Source: Micromonospora sp. C31 (GTDB taxonomy: Bacteria > Actinomycetota > Actinomycetes > Mycobacteriales > Micromonosporaceae). From it: DNA of 64,000 nucleotides. The stretch's first letter is position 1. Every line of letters starts with the position of its first letter. Below the pieces are notes generated by a model. It worked only from the letters and a program-made list of their open reading frames with translations. It was not told where the DNA came from and ran no database searches. This document shows positions 56,324 to 64,000 of the stretch, piece by piece. A program made the position numbers and the translations under genes. The DNA is taken from contig NZ_JAGPXN010000003.1 of the NCBI RefSeq assembly GCF_018070575.1, positions 186,001 to 250,000 of the forward strand, read 5' to 3'.

Positions 56324-57628
56324 GTGGGTCACGCTGTGTCACCGGACGAAGGCTTCCTCGGCGAGTGGGCGACCCGGTTACGGGCCGGTGCCGAGCAGCC
56401 CGTGGTGGGCATCATGCTGCGTGGCAGCCACGCCCGGCGGGCCGCCACCGCGCACAGCGACGTCGACGTCGACGTGCTGCTCGCCGGTGCCCCGTACGCC
56501 GCCCGCCGGGCCTTCCTGGCCGAGCACGGGGGCCGGCTGACCCACGTCTCGGTGGCCGCCCGCGACGTGCGCTCCTGGCTGGCCCGCCTCGGCGAGCCCG
56601 CCGACTGGGCGTTCGGGCTGCCGGTGGCGGCGCCGGCCCGGCTGCTCTGGGCGGACCCGCACTGGCGGCCCCGGATCGACCTGCCGGTGCTCTGCCAGCC
56701 CGCCGGCGAACCGCAGTTGGAGGAGCTGATCGCGACGCTCGGTAAGGTCGCCGGGGCGCGGGACGCCGACGACCACCTCGGCGTCCGGCTGGCCGCCGCC
56801 GACCTGGCCCGGCTCTGCCCGTCGGTGCTGCGGCTGGCCAACCCCACGGTCCGGGTGGTGTCCCGGCGGGCCGCCTTCGCCGCCGCCCTCCACCTGCCGG
56901 TGGCACCCCCGAACTACCGGGAGGACCTGCTGCTCTGCCTCGGCCTGCGGCCCGGCTCCGTCGGTCAGCTCTGCGCCGCCACGGCCCGCCTGGTCACCGG
57001 CGTGCTGCCGCTGATCCGCCCGTACGCCGCCGAGGTCGCGCGGGTCGCCGGCGCGGACCTGGCCGACGCCCTGAGCGACGGCCGGCTGGACCGCTACGTC
57101 GACCAGCTGACCCGGCCCGCCCGCCGACCACCGCGGCCCCGGCGGGAGCCGTCGCCCGTGCCCGCCCCGCGTGCGGGACAATGGGTCACTGTGCCCGTAC
57201 CTGACGCGCCCGTGACCGGCGCCCACCCCAGTCCGCAGGAGTCCGCGGCCGACGGCGCGGCCCGTCCGTCCCGGCTCGACCCGACCGTCGCCGCCCGGCT
57301 GCGCCGCACCCCCGACGGTCTGGTGGCCGCCGTGGTCCGCCAGCACGACTCCGGCGAGGTGCTGATGGTCGCCTGGATGGACGACGAGGCGCTGCACCGC
57401 ACCCTGACCACCGGCCGGGCCACCTACTGGTCGCGCAGCCGCCGCGAGTACTGGGTCAAGGGCGCCACGTCCGGGCACCACCAGTACGTCCGCGCGGTGG
57501 CGCTGGACTGCGACGGTGACGCGCTGCTGGTCGACGTCGACCAGGTCGGCGCGGCCTGCCACACGGGGCACCGCACCTGCTTCTTCACCGAGCTGCCGGT
57601 CGGCGGGGGCGGGGCGGGGGCCCGGTGA
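56324..57628 (+). CDS. hisI: Nucleotidyltransferase-like domain fused in frame to phosphoribosyl-AMP cyclohydrolase
   Basis: 434-residue open frame. Residues 1-265 look like a MNT/Pol-beta nucleotidyltransferase: [19 protein letters not shown] carries the GS and DxD motifs, followed by a helical region. After a Pro/Arg-rich linker (265-310), residues 311-434 are His[53 protein letters not shown] with metal ligands. An internal GTG at 57191, 8 nt after GACAAT, could give a separate HisI. Whether one or two proteins are made is open. CACGAT lies 6 nt before GTG 56324. Coupled to trpE. Confidence 0.85.
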   Translation: MGHAVSPDEGFLGEWATRLRAGAEQPVVGIMLRGSHARRAATAHSDVDVDVLLAGAPYAARRAFLAEHGGRLTHVSVAARDVRSWLARLGEPADWAFGLPVAAPARLLWADPHWRPRIDLPVLCQPAGEPQLEELIATLGKVAGARDADDHLGVRLAAADLARLCPSVLRLANPTVRVVSRRAAFAAALHLPVAPPNYREDLLLCLGLRPGSVGQLCAATARLVTGVLPLIRPYAAEVARVAGADLADALSDGRLDRYVDQLTRPARRPPRPRREPSPVPAPRAGQWVTVPVPDAPVTGAHPSPQESAADGAARPSRLDPTVAARLRRTPDGLVAAVVRQHDSGEVLMVAWMDDEALHRTLTTGRATYWSRSRREYWVKGATSGHHQYVRAVALDCDGDALLVDVDQVGAACHTGHRTCFFTELPVGGGGAGAR

Positions 57629-59214
57629 CGACCCAGCGCGCGACGCCCGGCGGCGGGTCCCGCACCGACGGCGCGGTCAGCCCCGACCTGGCCACCTTCA
57701 CGGGGCTGGCCGCCCGCTGGCGGGTGGTCCCGGTCACCCGCCGGCTGCTGGCCGACGCGGAGACCCCCGTCGGCGTCTACCGCAAGCTCGCCGGTGGCCC
57801 GGGGACGTTCCTGCTGGAGTCCGCCGAGCAGGGCGTCGGCTCGGCCGGCCTGGCCTGGTCGCGCTACTCGTTCATCGGCGTACGCAGCAGCGCCACGCTG
57901 ACCGAGCGGGACGGCGCCGCGGTGTGGACGGGACGCCCCCCGGCCGGCCTGCCCACCTCCGGCGACCCGGTCCGGGTGCTGCGCGAGACCGTCGAGGCGC
58001 TCGCCGGCCCGGCCTGGGACGCGGCCAGCGGCATGCCGCCGCTGACCGGGGGCATGGTCGGCTACCTGGGCTACGAGCTGATCCGGCGCTTCGAGCGGCT
58101 GCCCGAGCTGACCGAGGACGACCTGGGCGTGCCCGAGCTGGGCATGATGCTCGCCGTCGACCTGGTGGTCCTGGACCACTACGACGGATCGGCGATCCTC
58201 GTCGCCAACGCGATCCTGCCGCCGTCGACCGAGCCGGACCACGACGTCCAGGTCGCGGCGGCCTACCACCACGCGGTCGGGCGGCTCGACGCGATGACCA
58301 CCGCCCTGTCCCGGCCGATCCCGCCGATGGTCTCGACCGTCGAGCGGCCCCCCGCGGGCCAGGTGCGCAGCCGTACCCCCGAGGGCGGTTACCCGAAGGC
58401 CGTCGAGGCGGCCAAGGAGGCGATCCGGGCCGGCGAGTGCTTCCAGATCGTGCTGGCCCAGCGGTTCGAGCGGGACACCCACGCCGACCCGCTGGACGTC
58501 TACCGGGTGCTGCGCACGACGAACCCCAGCCCGTACATGTACCTGCTGCGCTTCGACGGCTTCGACATCGTCGGGTCCTCCCCGGAGGCGCACCTGAAGG
58601 TGACCAGCGACGCCGAGGGGCGGCGGCGGGCGCTGCTGCACCCGATCGCCGGCACCCGGCCGCGCGGCGGCACCCCCGAGGCCGACGCCCGTCTCGCCGC
58701 GGAGCTGCTCGCCGACCCCAAGGAGCGCGCCGAGCACGTGATGCTGGTCGACCTGGGCCGCAACGACCTGGGCCGGGTGTGCCGACCGGGCACGGTCGAG
58801 GTGCCGGAGTTCGCCACCATCGAGCGCTACAGCCACGTCATGCACATCGTCTCGACCGTGGTCGGCACGCTGCGCGAGGACCGGACGGCCTTCGACGCGC
58901 TCGCCGCGACCTTCCCCGCCGGCACCCTCTCCGGCGCGCCCAAGGTGCGGGCCATGGAGATCATCGAGGAGCTGGAACCGGTCCGCCGGGGCCTCTACGG
59001 GGGCACCGTGGGCTACTTCGGCTTCGGCGGCGACCTGGACATGGCGATCGCCATCCGCACCGCGCTGATGCGCGACGGCAGGGCGTACGTGCAGGCCGGG
59101 GCGGGGGTGGTGGCCGACTCCGACCCGGCCGCCGAGGACCAGGAGACCCGGAACAAGGCCGCCGCCGTGCTCGCCGCCATCGCCGCCGCCGAGACCCTCC
59201 GGCCCGCCCGGTGA
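57625..59214 (+). CDS. trpE: Anthranilate synthase component I
   Basis: 529-residue chorismate-utilising enzyme making anthranilate with a glutaminase partner (TrpG, not in the window). The N-terminal feedback region contains LLESAEQG (the LLES tryptophan-binding motif). The C-terminal catalytic part shows [69 protein letters not shown] and [17 protein letters not shown]. The GTG overlaps the hisI stop, linking histidine and tryptophan genes in one transcript. Confidence 0.96.
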   Translation: MTTQRATPGGGSRTDGAVSPDLATFTGLAARWRVVPVTRRLLADAETPVGVYRKLAGGPGTFLLESAEQGVGSAGLAWSRYSFIGVRSSATLTERDGAAVWTGRPPAGLPTSGDPVRVLRETVEALAGPAWDAASGMPPLTGGMVGYLGYELIRRFERLPELTEDDLGVPELGMMLAVDLVVLDHYDGSAILVANAILPPSTEPDHDVQVAAAYHHAVGRLDAMTTALSRPIPPMVSTVERPPAGQVRSRTPEGGYPKAVEAAKEAIRAGECFQIVLAQRFERDTHADPLDVYRVLRTTNPSPYMYLLRFDGFDIVGSSPEAHLKVTSDAEGRRRALLHPIAGTRPRGGTPEADARLAAELLADPKERAEHVMLVDLGRNDLGRVCRPGTVEVPEFATIERYSHVMHIVSTVVGTLREDRTAFDALAATFPAGTLSGAPKVRAMEIIEELEPVRRGLYGGTVGYFGFGGDLDMAIAIRTALMRDGRAYVQAGAGVVADSDPAAEDQETRNKAAAVLAAIAAAETLRPAR

Positions 59215-59828
59215 CGGCCGCCGAGCCGCGCGGCCGGGAACCGGGTACGACACCGACGACCGACGCGGGCCACGGCGCGCGCCGGCGCGAGCTGACGTAC
59301 GCCGTGCTGCTCTGCGTGGCTGGCGCGGGCCTGGCGCTGTGGGCGTCGACCCGCACCTGGGCGGTCGAGCTGACCGCCCGGCCCACGCCGCTGCCGCCGG
59401 TACGCGACGCCCGCACGGGTGCCGGCCTGTTGCCCTGGCTACCGGCGTTGGCGCTGGTCGGGCTGGCCGGCGGCGGCGCCGTGCTCGCCACCCGGGGCCG
59501 GGCGCGGCGGTTGCTGGGTGGGCTGCTGTGCGGGCTGGGCGTGGCCGTGGCGGCCGGCGGCGGCTACGGACTGGTCGCGGCGTTCGACGGCGAGGTCGCC
59601 CGGCACTGGCCGGCGATCTGCCTGCTCGGCGGGGTGCTCGCCACGGCGGGCGGGCTGCTGACGGCGCTGCGGGGCCGACGGTGGCCGGCGATGGGTGCCC
59701 GCTACGAGCGGCGCCCGGCGGGCGACTCCGCACCGGCGGCCCGGGGCGGGGCCGGCCGGGTCACCGGCCGGCACACCACCGAGGCGTGGGACGCGCTGGA
59801 CCGGGGCGAGGACCCGACGGTCAGCTGA
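59211..59828 (+). CDS. Trp-operon-associated membrane protein (TIGR02234-like)
   Basis: 205 residues with four hydrophobic segments (about 30-48, 70-88, 98-120 and 130-150). Positions between trpE and trpC in actinobacteria are typically occupied by this Trp_oprn_chp family; the [27 protein letters not shown] and (L/V)[19 protein letters not shown] segments fit. Function unknown; suggested by location only to relate to tryptophan metabolism or transport. Coupled to trpE (GTGA). Overlaps the convergent small gene by 8 bp. Confidence 0.87.
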   Translation: MTAAEPRGREPGTTPTTDAGHGARRRELTYAVLLCVAGAGLALWASTRTWAVELTARPTPLPPVRDARTGAGLLPWLPALALVGLAGGGAVLATRGRARRLLGGLLCGLGVAVAAGGGYGLVAAFDGEVARHWPAICLLGGVLATAGGLLTALRGRRWPAMGARYERRPAGDSAPAARGGAGRVTGRHTTEAWDALDRGEDPTVS

Positions 59829-60078
59829 CCGGCTGGCGCTCCCGGGCGGCGGCCCGGGCCGCCGCCAGCTCGGCCACGAGGCGGTCGAGTTCGGCGCGCT
59901 GCTCGGCCCGGGCCCGGTCGGCGCAGACCGCCTCCCAGGCGTTGCCCCGCGCGGTCCGCATCCGCGCCTCGCCCACCACGGCGCGCTCCAGGGTGTGGAC
60001 GACGCCGACGGCGAGCGACGCGACGGTACGCGAGACGGTCGTCAGCCCGACGGGCTGGTGCTGCTCGACATTGCTCAT
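59821..60078 (-). CDS. Small hypothetical protein
   Basis: 85 residues: a conserved-looking N-terminal part (VEQHQPVGLTTVSRTVASLAVGVVHTLERAVVGEARMR) and a charged, Ala/Arg-rich helix (RARAEQRAELDRLVAELAAARAAARERQ) likely to form a coiled coil. ATG 60078 is 9 nt from GGGG; ATG 60084 is an alternative. It lies antisense within the trp block, overlapping the trp membrane gene 3' end. I do not recognise a family. Confidence 0.55.
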   Translation of the reverse strand: MSNVEQHQPVGLTTVSRTVASLAVGVVHTLERAVVGEARMRTARGNAWEAVCADRARAEQRAELDRLVAELAAARAAARERQPVS

Positions 60079-60511
60079 GATCATTCACCCCGCAGAGGAT
60101 CGTTGGTGGCGGTGGGCAGGCGCGTCACCGAGTCTGCCCGAGGACGATGCTGGCTGGTTCACGTTTCGCCGTGGTGACCGACACGTCAACTTTGCTTCCG
60201 GGGCCCTCACCTGGGAAAGGGCCGTTCGGCCTTGAGGTAGGTCACATGTGCGGCGGGCGTCGGCGGCGGGCACCGGACCGGCGGTCGACCGCGCCAGCGG
60301 ATAGGATCACGTCGATGACCGGGGCGGTGGAGGCGGGGTGGTCGCGTGACGTTTCGTCGACGGGCGTGCTCGCCCAGCGTGACATTCCGTTCACCGGAGG
60401 TCGGCCATTATGCCGGAGCCCATCTCGTGAGGCAGGCCATACCCCCGGCGCCCGTGGCCAGGTGGCGCCCCCTAGCATCGGCCCATGACACCCGGAGAGG
60501 GGAGTCCGTTG
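60079..60511. other. Gap before trpC with promoters and a possible leader ORF
   Basis: 433 nt. TAGGAT (60302-60307) lies 7 nt before ATG 60315, which opens a 57-codon frame ending at TGA 60486-60488. TAGCAT (60473-60478) then provides a second promoter for trpC. The frame has one Trp codon and no Trp run, so a classical attenuation leader is unlikely. I see no T-box or riboswitch. Coding status of the 57-codon frame is uncertain. Confidence 0.45.
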
Positions 60512-61375
60512 GTGACTGCTGAGCATGCGCACGCGGAGGGGGACGAGGCCGGTCCGGCGGCGTCCGTAGGCGTACTCGACGAGATCCTGGCCGGCGTACG
60601 TGAGGACGTCGCCCGCCGCCAGGAGCAGGTTCCGCTGGAGCGGATCCGGGAACTGGCCGCCGCGGCACCGCCGCCGCTGGACGCGTACGCGGCCCTGCGC
60701 AAGTCGGGCGTGGCGGTGATCGCCGAGGTGAAGCGCTCGTCCCCGTCCAAGGGACGGCTGGCCGAGATCGCCGATCCCGCCGACCTGGCCGGCGACTACG
60801 CCGCCGGCGGCGCGCGGGCGATCAGCGTGCTCACCGAGGGCCGCTGGTTCGGCGGCTCGCTCGACGACCTGGCCGCCGTCCGGGCCGCCGTCAGCATCCC
60901 GGTGCTGCGCAAGGACTTCGTGGTCTCCAGCTACCAGGTGCACGAGGCCCGCGCGCACGGCGCCGACCTGGTGCTGCTGATCGTCGCCGCCCTGGAGCAG
61001 AACGCCCTCGTCGGCCTGCTGGAGCGCATCGAGTCGCTGGGCATGACCGCGCTGGTCGAGGTCCACGACGAGGAGGAGGCCGACCGCGCCCTGGAGGCCG
61101 GCGCCCAGGTGATCGGGGTCAACGCCCGCAACCTGCGTACCCTGGAGGTCGACCGCTCGGTGTTCGAGCGGATCGCGCCCGGCCTGCCCAGCAGCGTCGT
61201 CAAGATCGCCGAGTCGGGGGTGCGCGGCCCGCACGACCTCATCCGGTACGCCTCGGCGGGCGCCGACGCGGTCCTGGTCGGCGAGGGCCTGGTCACCCAG
61301 AAGAGCCCCCGCGAGGCGGTGGCCGAGCTGGTCAACGCCGGCAACCACCCGGCCACACCTCGCCCGGTGCGCTGA
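60512..61375 (+). CDS. trpC: Indole-3-glycerol phosphate synthase
   Basis: 287-residue (beta-alpha)8 barrel closing the indole ring. Signature [13 protein letters not shown] near residue 70, [47 protein letters not shown] and VAESGV-type [12 protein letters not shown] motifs. GTG 60512 has AGGGGAG 7 nt upstream; ATG 60485, 9 codons earlier, is 6 nt after TAGCAT and could be a leaderless start instead. Monofunctional: no TrpF domain, consistent with PriA supplying that step. Confidence 0.94.
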   Translation: MTAEHAHAEGDEAGPAASVGVLDEILAGVREDVARRQEQVPLERIRELAAAAPPPLDAYAALRKSGVAVIAEVKRSSPSKGRLAEIADPADLAGDYAAGGARAISVLTEGRWFGGSLDDLAAVRAAVSIPVLRKDFVVSSYQVHEARAHGADLVLLIVAALEQNALVGLLERIESLGMTALVEVHDEEEADRALEAGAQVIGVNARNLRTLEVDRSVFERIAPGLPSSVVKIAESGVRGPHDLIRYASAGADAVLVGEGLVTQKSPREAVAELVNAGNHPATPRPVR

Positions 61376-61407
61376 GGCGCACCGGCTCGTCCACCGAGAG
61401 GATTCCG

Positions 61408-62646
61408 ATGAGCGCCGACGCCCTGGCCGCGGAGATCGGTCCGCTGCCCGACCCCGCCGGTCACTTCGGCCGGTTCGGCGGCCGGTTCGTGCCGGAGGCG
61501 CTGGTCGCGGCGCTCGACGAGCTGGACGCCGCGCACCGCACCGCGATGGCCGACGAGGCGTTCCGGGCCGAGTTCGCCGCCCTGCTGCGCGACTACGCCG
61601 GCACCCCCTCGCTGCTCTACGCGGCCGAGCGGTTCTCCGCCAGGGTGGGCGCGCGGGTGCTGCTCAAGCGGGAGGACCTCAACCACACCGGGGCGCACAA
61701 GGTGCGCAACGTGCTCGGCCAGGCCCTGCTGACCAGGCGGATGGGCAAGCGTCGGGTGATCGCGGAGACCGGCGCCGGCCAGCACGGCGTCGCCACCGCC
61801 ACCGCCGCCGCCCTGTTCGACCTGGACTGCGTGGTCTACATGGGGCAGGTCGACACCGAGCGGCAGGCGCTCAACGTGGCCCGGATGCGGATGCTCGGCG
61901 CCACCGTCGTGCCCGTCGCCAACGGCTCGCGCACCCTCAAGGACGCGATGAACGAGGCGATGCGCGACTGGGTCGCCAACGTCGACGACACCCACTACCT
62001 GATCGGCACCGCCGCCGGGCCGCACCCCTTCCCGGCGCTGGTCCGCGACTTCGTCCGGGGCATCGGCGACGAGGCACGCCAGCAGTGCCTCGACCTGACC
62101 GGCGCGCTGCCGGACGCGGTGACCGCCTGCGTCGGCGGCGGCTCCAACGCGCTGGGCATCTTCCACGCCTTCGTCGGCGACCCCGACGTGCGGCTGTACG
62201 GCTTCGAGGCCGGCGGCGACGGGGTGGAGACCGGCCGGCACGCGGCCAGCATCACCGGCGGCTCCGCCGGGGTGCTGCACGGCACCCGCACGTACGTGCT
62301 CCAGGACGACGACGGGCAGACCTGCGAGTCGCACTCGATCTCGGCCGGGCTGGACTACCCGGGCGTCGGGCCGGAGCACGCCTGGCTGCACGACAGTGGC
62401 CGCGCGACGTACCTGCCGGTCACCGACGACGAGGCGATGGCCGCGTTCGAGCTGCTCTGCCGCACCGAGGGCATCATCCCGGCGATCGAGAGCGCGCACG
62501 CGCTCGCCGGCACCCTCCAGGTCGCCCCGAGGCTCGCCGCGGAGCTGGGCCGGGAGCCGACGATCGTGGTCAACCTCTCCGGCCGGGGCGACAAGGACGT
62601 GCACACCGCCGGCGACTACTTCGGCATCCTCGACAAGGAGCAGTGA
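61408..62646 (+). CDS. trpB: Tryptophan synthase beta chain
   Basis: 412-residue PLP enzyme condensing indole with serine. PLP lysine is Lys98 in [10 protein letters not shown]; other motifs are [29 protein letters not shown], the phosphate loop [11 protein letters not shown], and [27 protein letters not shown] precedes the ATG. It is the TrpB1 type that pairs with TrpA. A three-codon relay follows its stop. Confidence 0.98.
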   Translation: MSADALAAEIGPLPDPAGHFGRFGGRFVPEALVAALDELDAAHRTAMADEAFRAEFAALLRDYAGTPSLLYAAERFSARVGARVLLKREDLNHTGAHKVRNVLGQALLTRRMGKRRVIAETGAGQHGVATATAAALFDLDCVVYMGQVDTERQALNVARMRMLGATVVPVANGSRTLKDAMNEAMRDWVANVDDTHYLIGTAAGPHPFPALVRDFVRGIGDEARQQCLDLTGALPDAVTACVGGGSNALGIFHAFVGDPDVRLYGFEAGGDGVETGRHAASITGGSAGVLHGTRTYVLQDDDGQTCESHSISAGLDYPGVGPEHAWLHDSGRATYLPVTDDEAMAAFELLCRTEGIIPAIESAHALAGTLQVAPRLAAELGREPTIVVNLSGRGDKDVHTAGDYFGILDKEQ

Positions 62647-62654
62647 GATCGTGA
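62643..62654 (+). other. Minimal relay frame bridging trpB and trpA
   Basis: GTG 62643 overlaps the trpB stop (GTGA); after two more codons TGA 62652-62654 overlaps the trpA start GTG 62651 (GTGA). It has the same stop-start logic as the 20-codon relays in the his operon, in shortest form. Confidence 0.35.
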
Positions 62655-63454
62655 GCCGGATCGGGGTGGCCTTCGACAAGGCCCGCGCCGACGGGCGGGC
62701 CGTGCTGGTCGGCTGCATGCCGGCCGGCTTCCCGACCGTCGAGGGCAGCATCGCCGCGATGACCGCGATGGTGTCCGCCGGTGTCGACGTCATCGAGGTC
62801 GAGATCCCGTACTCCGATCCGGTGATGGACGGCCCGGTGATCCAGCGGGCCAGCGACATCGCCCTCGCCGGCGGCGTACGCACCCGTGACACGCTGCGCG
62901 TCGTCGAGGCGGTCGCGGCCACCGGGGCGCCCGTGGTCACCATGACCTACTGGAACCCGGTGGAGCGCTACGGCGTCGACGCCTTCGCCCGGGACCTCGC
63001 CTCGGCGGGGGGCACCGGGCTGGTCACCCCGGACCTGATTCCCGAGGAGGCCGGCGAGTGGCTCGCCGCCTCGGACGCGTACGGGCTGGACCGCACCTTC
63101 CTGGTCTCGCCGTCCTCGACCGACGCGCGCCTGGCGATGACCGTCGGGCACTGCCGGGGCTTCGTCTACGCCACCGCGATCATGGGTGTCACCGGCGCCC
63201 GCGCGCAGACGTCCGACGCGGCACCCACCCTGGTGTCCCGGGTGCGGGAGGTCACCGACCTGCCGGTCGGCGTCGGGCTGGGCGTCGGCACGGGCGCGCA
63301 GGCCGGCACCGTCGCCGGGTACGCCGACGGCGTCATCGTCGGCAGCGCCCTGATCCGCTGCCTGCTCGACGCGCCCGACGAGGCGTCCGGGCTGGCCGCC
63401 CTGCGCGCGCTGAGCGCGGAACTCGCCGAGGGCGTCCGCACCCCGACCCGCTGA
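62651..63454 (+). CDS. trpA: Tryptophan synthase alpha chain
   Basis: 267-residue (beta-alpha)8 barrel releasing indole from indole-3-glycerol phosphate. Catalytic Glu49 and Asp60 (VIEVEIPYSDPVMDGPVIQ) keep the numbering of the enterobacterial enzyme. PDLIPEEAGEWL and the phosphate-binding VGVGLGVGTGAQ follow. AAGGAG lies about 10 nt upstream of the GTG, within the end of trpB. Last gene of the trp block. Confidence 0.97.
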   Translation: MSRIGVAFDKARADGRAVLVGCMPAGFPTVEGSIAAMTAMVSAGVDVIEVEIPYSDPVMDGPVIQRASDIALAGGVRTRDTLRVVEAVAATGAPVVTMTYWNPVERYGVDAFARDLASAGGTGLVTPDLIPEEAGEWLAASDAYGLDRTFLVSPSSTDARLAMTVGHCRGFVYATAIMGVTGARAQTSDAAPTLVSRVREVTDLPVGVGLGVGTGAQAGTVAGYADGVIVGSALIRCLLDAPDEASGLAALRALSAELAEGVRTPTR

Positions 63455-63529
63455 CCGGAGGCCGCCACGAGCGGCGGACGGCGGACCGGGGTGCCACCGG
63501 AGGGGTCCACGGCGGTAGCGTGTGCACCC

Positions 63530-64000
63530 GTGACTCTCGCCTCGCTTGCCCCCCAGGCGGCCCTGCCCAGCCCCAGCACCGCCGTGTGGCAGCTCGGACC
63601 GGTGCCGATCCGGGCGTACGCGCTGTGCATCATCCTCGGCATCGTGGTGGCCTGCTGGGTCACCGAGCGGCGGTTGCGTCGGCGCGGTGTCGCCCCGGGC
63701 GCGGTTCTCGACATCGCGGTCTGGGCGGTGCCGGCCGGCATCGTCGGCGCCCGGATCTACCACGTGATCACCTCGCCGGAGAAGTACTTCGGCACCGGCG
63801 GCGAACCGCTCAAGGCGTTCGCCATCTGGGAGGGCGGTCTCGGCATCTGGGGCGCGGTGGCCGGTGGCGCCGTCGGCGCGTGGCTCGCCGCCCGGCAGCT
63901 CGGCATCCCGCTCACGGTGGTCGCCGACGCGCTCGCCCCCGGCCTGCCGCTGGCCCAGGCGATCGGCCGGCTCGGCAACTGGTTCAACAACGAGCTCTAC
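63530..64000 (+). CDS. lgt: Prolipoprotein diacylglyceryl transferase, 3'-truncated by the window edge
   Basis: The first 157 residues of the inner-membrane enzyme that transfers diacylglycerol to prolipoprotein cysteine. Hydrophobic helices begin at about residue 28 ([20 protein letters not shown]). [31 protein letters not shown] and the start of the Lgt signature ([14 protein letters not shown]) are visible at the edge. GTG 63530 lies 8 nt after TAGCGT, suggesting leaderless transcription. Acts upstream of LspA at 28.8 kb. Confidence 0.95.
   Translation, partial: MTLASLAPQAALPSPSTAVWQLGPVPIRAYALCIILGIVVACWVTERRLRRRGVAPGAVLDIAVWAVPAGIVGARIYHVITSPEKYFGTGGEPLKAFAIWEGGLGIWGAVAGGAVGAWLAARQLGIPLTVVADALAPGLPLAQAIGRLGNWFNNELY

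Noticed and set aside
60315..60488. Trp attenuator leader peptide
   Set aside because: Only one Trp codon and no terminator/antiterminator pair that I can fold by eye before trpC.

Overview
The window is chromosomal DNA of a very GC-rich filamentous actinomycete, most likely Micromonosporaceae (Micromonospora-like). The evidence is near-total G/C at codon third positions, many GTG starts, a complete actinobacterial dcw cluster with Wag31/DivIVA, the bifunctional isomerase PriA in the histidine operon, MurT-GatD, and long intergenic palindromes of a type I recall from Micromonospora genomes. It is mostly core chromosome: I see no tRNA, rRNA, CRISPR array, prophage or insertion sequence. Species assignment is inference.

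Layout. 1-5.7 kb: 3' end of leuS, an ABC-2 exporter (minus strand) and a divergent NarL-type two-component system. 5.8-8.5 kb: minus-strand operon murT-gatD-VTT membrane protein (lipid II amidation). 8.7-27 kb: dcw cluster mraZ-rsmH-ftsL-ftsI-murE-murF-mraY-ftsW-murG-murC-ftsQ-ftsZ-yggS-sepF-yggT-divIVA. 27-32.4 kb: a membrane protein with an Ada-like Cys motif, a DUF167 protein, a DksA-like zinc finger, lspA, rluD and a MinD-like ATPase. 32.4-42.4 kb: a DUF2567 protein, a Lon N-terminal-domain protein, and hisD-hisC-hisB-(small membrane gene)-hisH-(membrane gene)-priA-ridA, then ohrR-ohr-reductase and hisF. 42.5-56 kb: accessory genes, namely YczE with its MocR regulator, acyl-CoA ligase, class I terpene synthase, a DinB-like protein, a heterodimeric ABC exporter, an iron-box-controlled DUF2470 gene, and an ABC-2 exporter with a TetR regulator. 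56.3-64 kb: a nucleotidyltransferase-HisI fusion, trpE, the Trp-associated membrane gene, trpC-trpB-trpA, and the 5' end of lgt.

How they work together. The dcw block, MurT-GatD, MraY, MurG, FtsW and FtsI make and amidate lipid II and build the septum on FtsZ, while SepF and DivIVA organise ring and polar growth. LspA and Lgt are the lipoprotein-processing pair. The his and trp blocks cover most of both pathways; hisG, hisE, trpD and trpG are not in the window.

Most unusual observation. Several short gaps between co-directional genes (murG-murC, hisD-hisC, hisC-hisB, hisB-small gene, small gene-hisH, ABC1-ABC2, trpB-trpA) are each spanned by a tiny ORF of 3-22 codons. Its start overlaps the upstream stop and its stop overlaps the downstream start, which looks like a termination-reinitiation relay. 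At three of these junctions the relay is a dispersed cassette of about 59 bp, present twice in tandem at two of them. Many genes also show a TANNNT-type -10 hexamer 6-8 nt before the start codon, implying leaderless transcripts.
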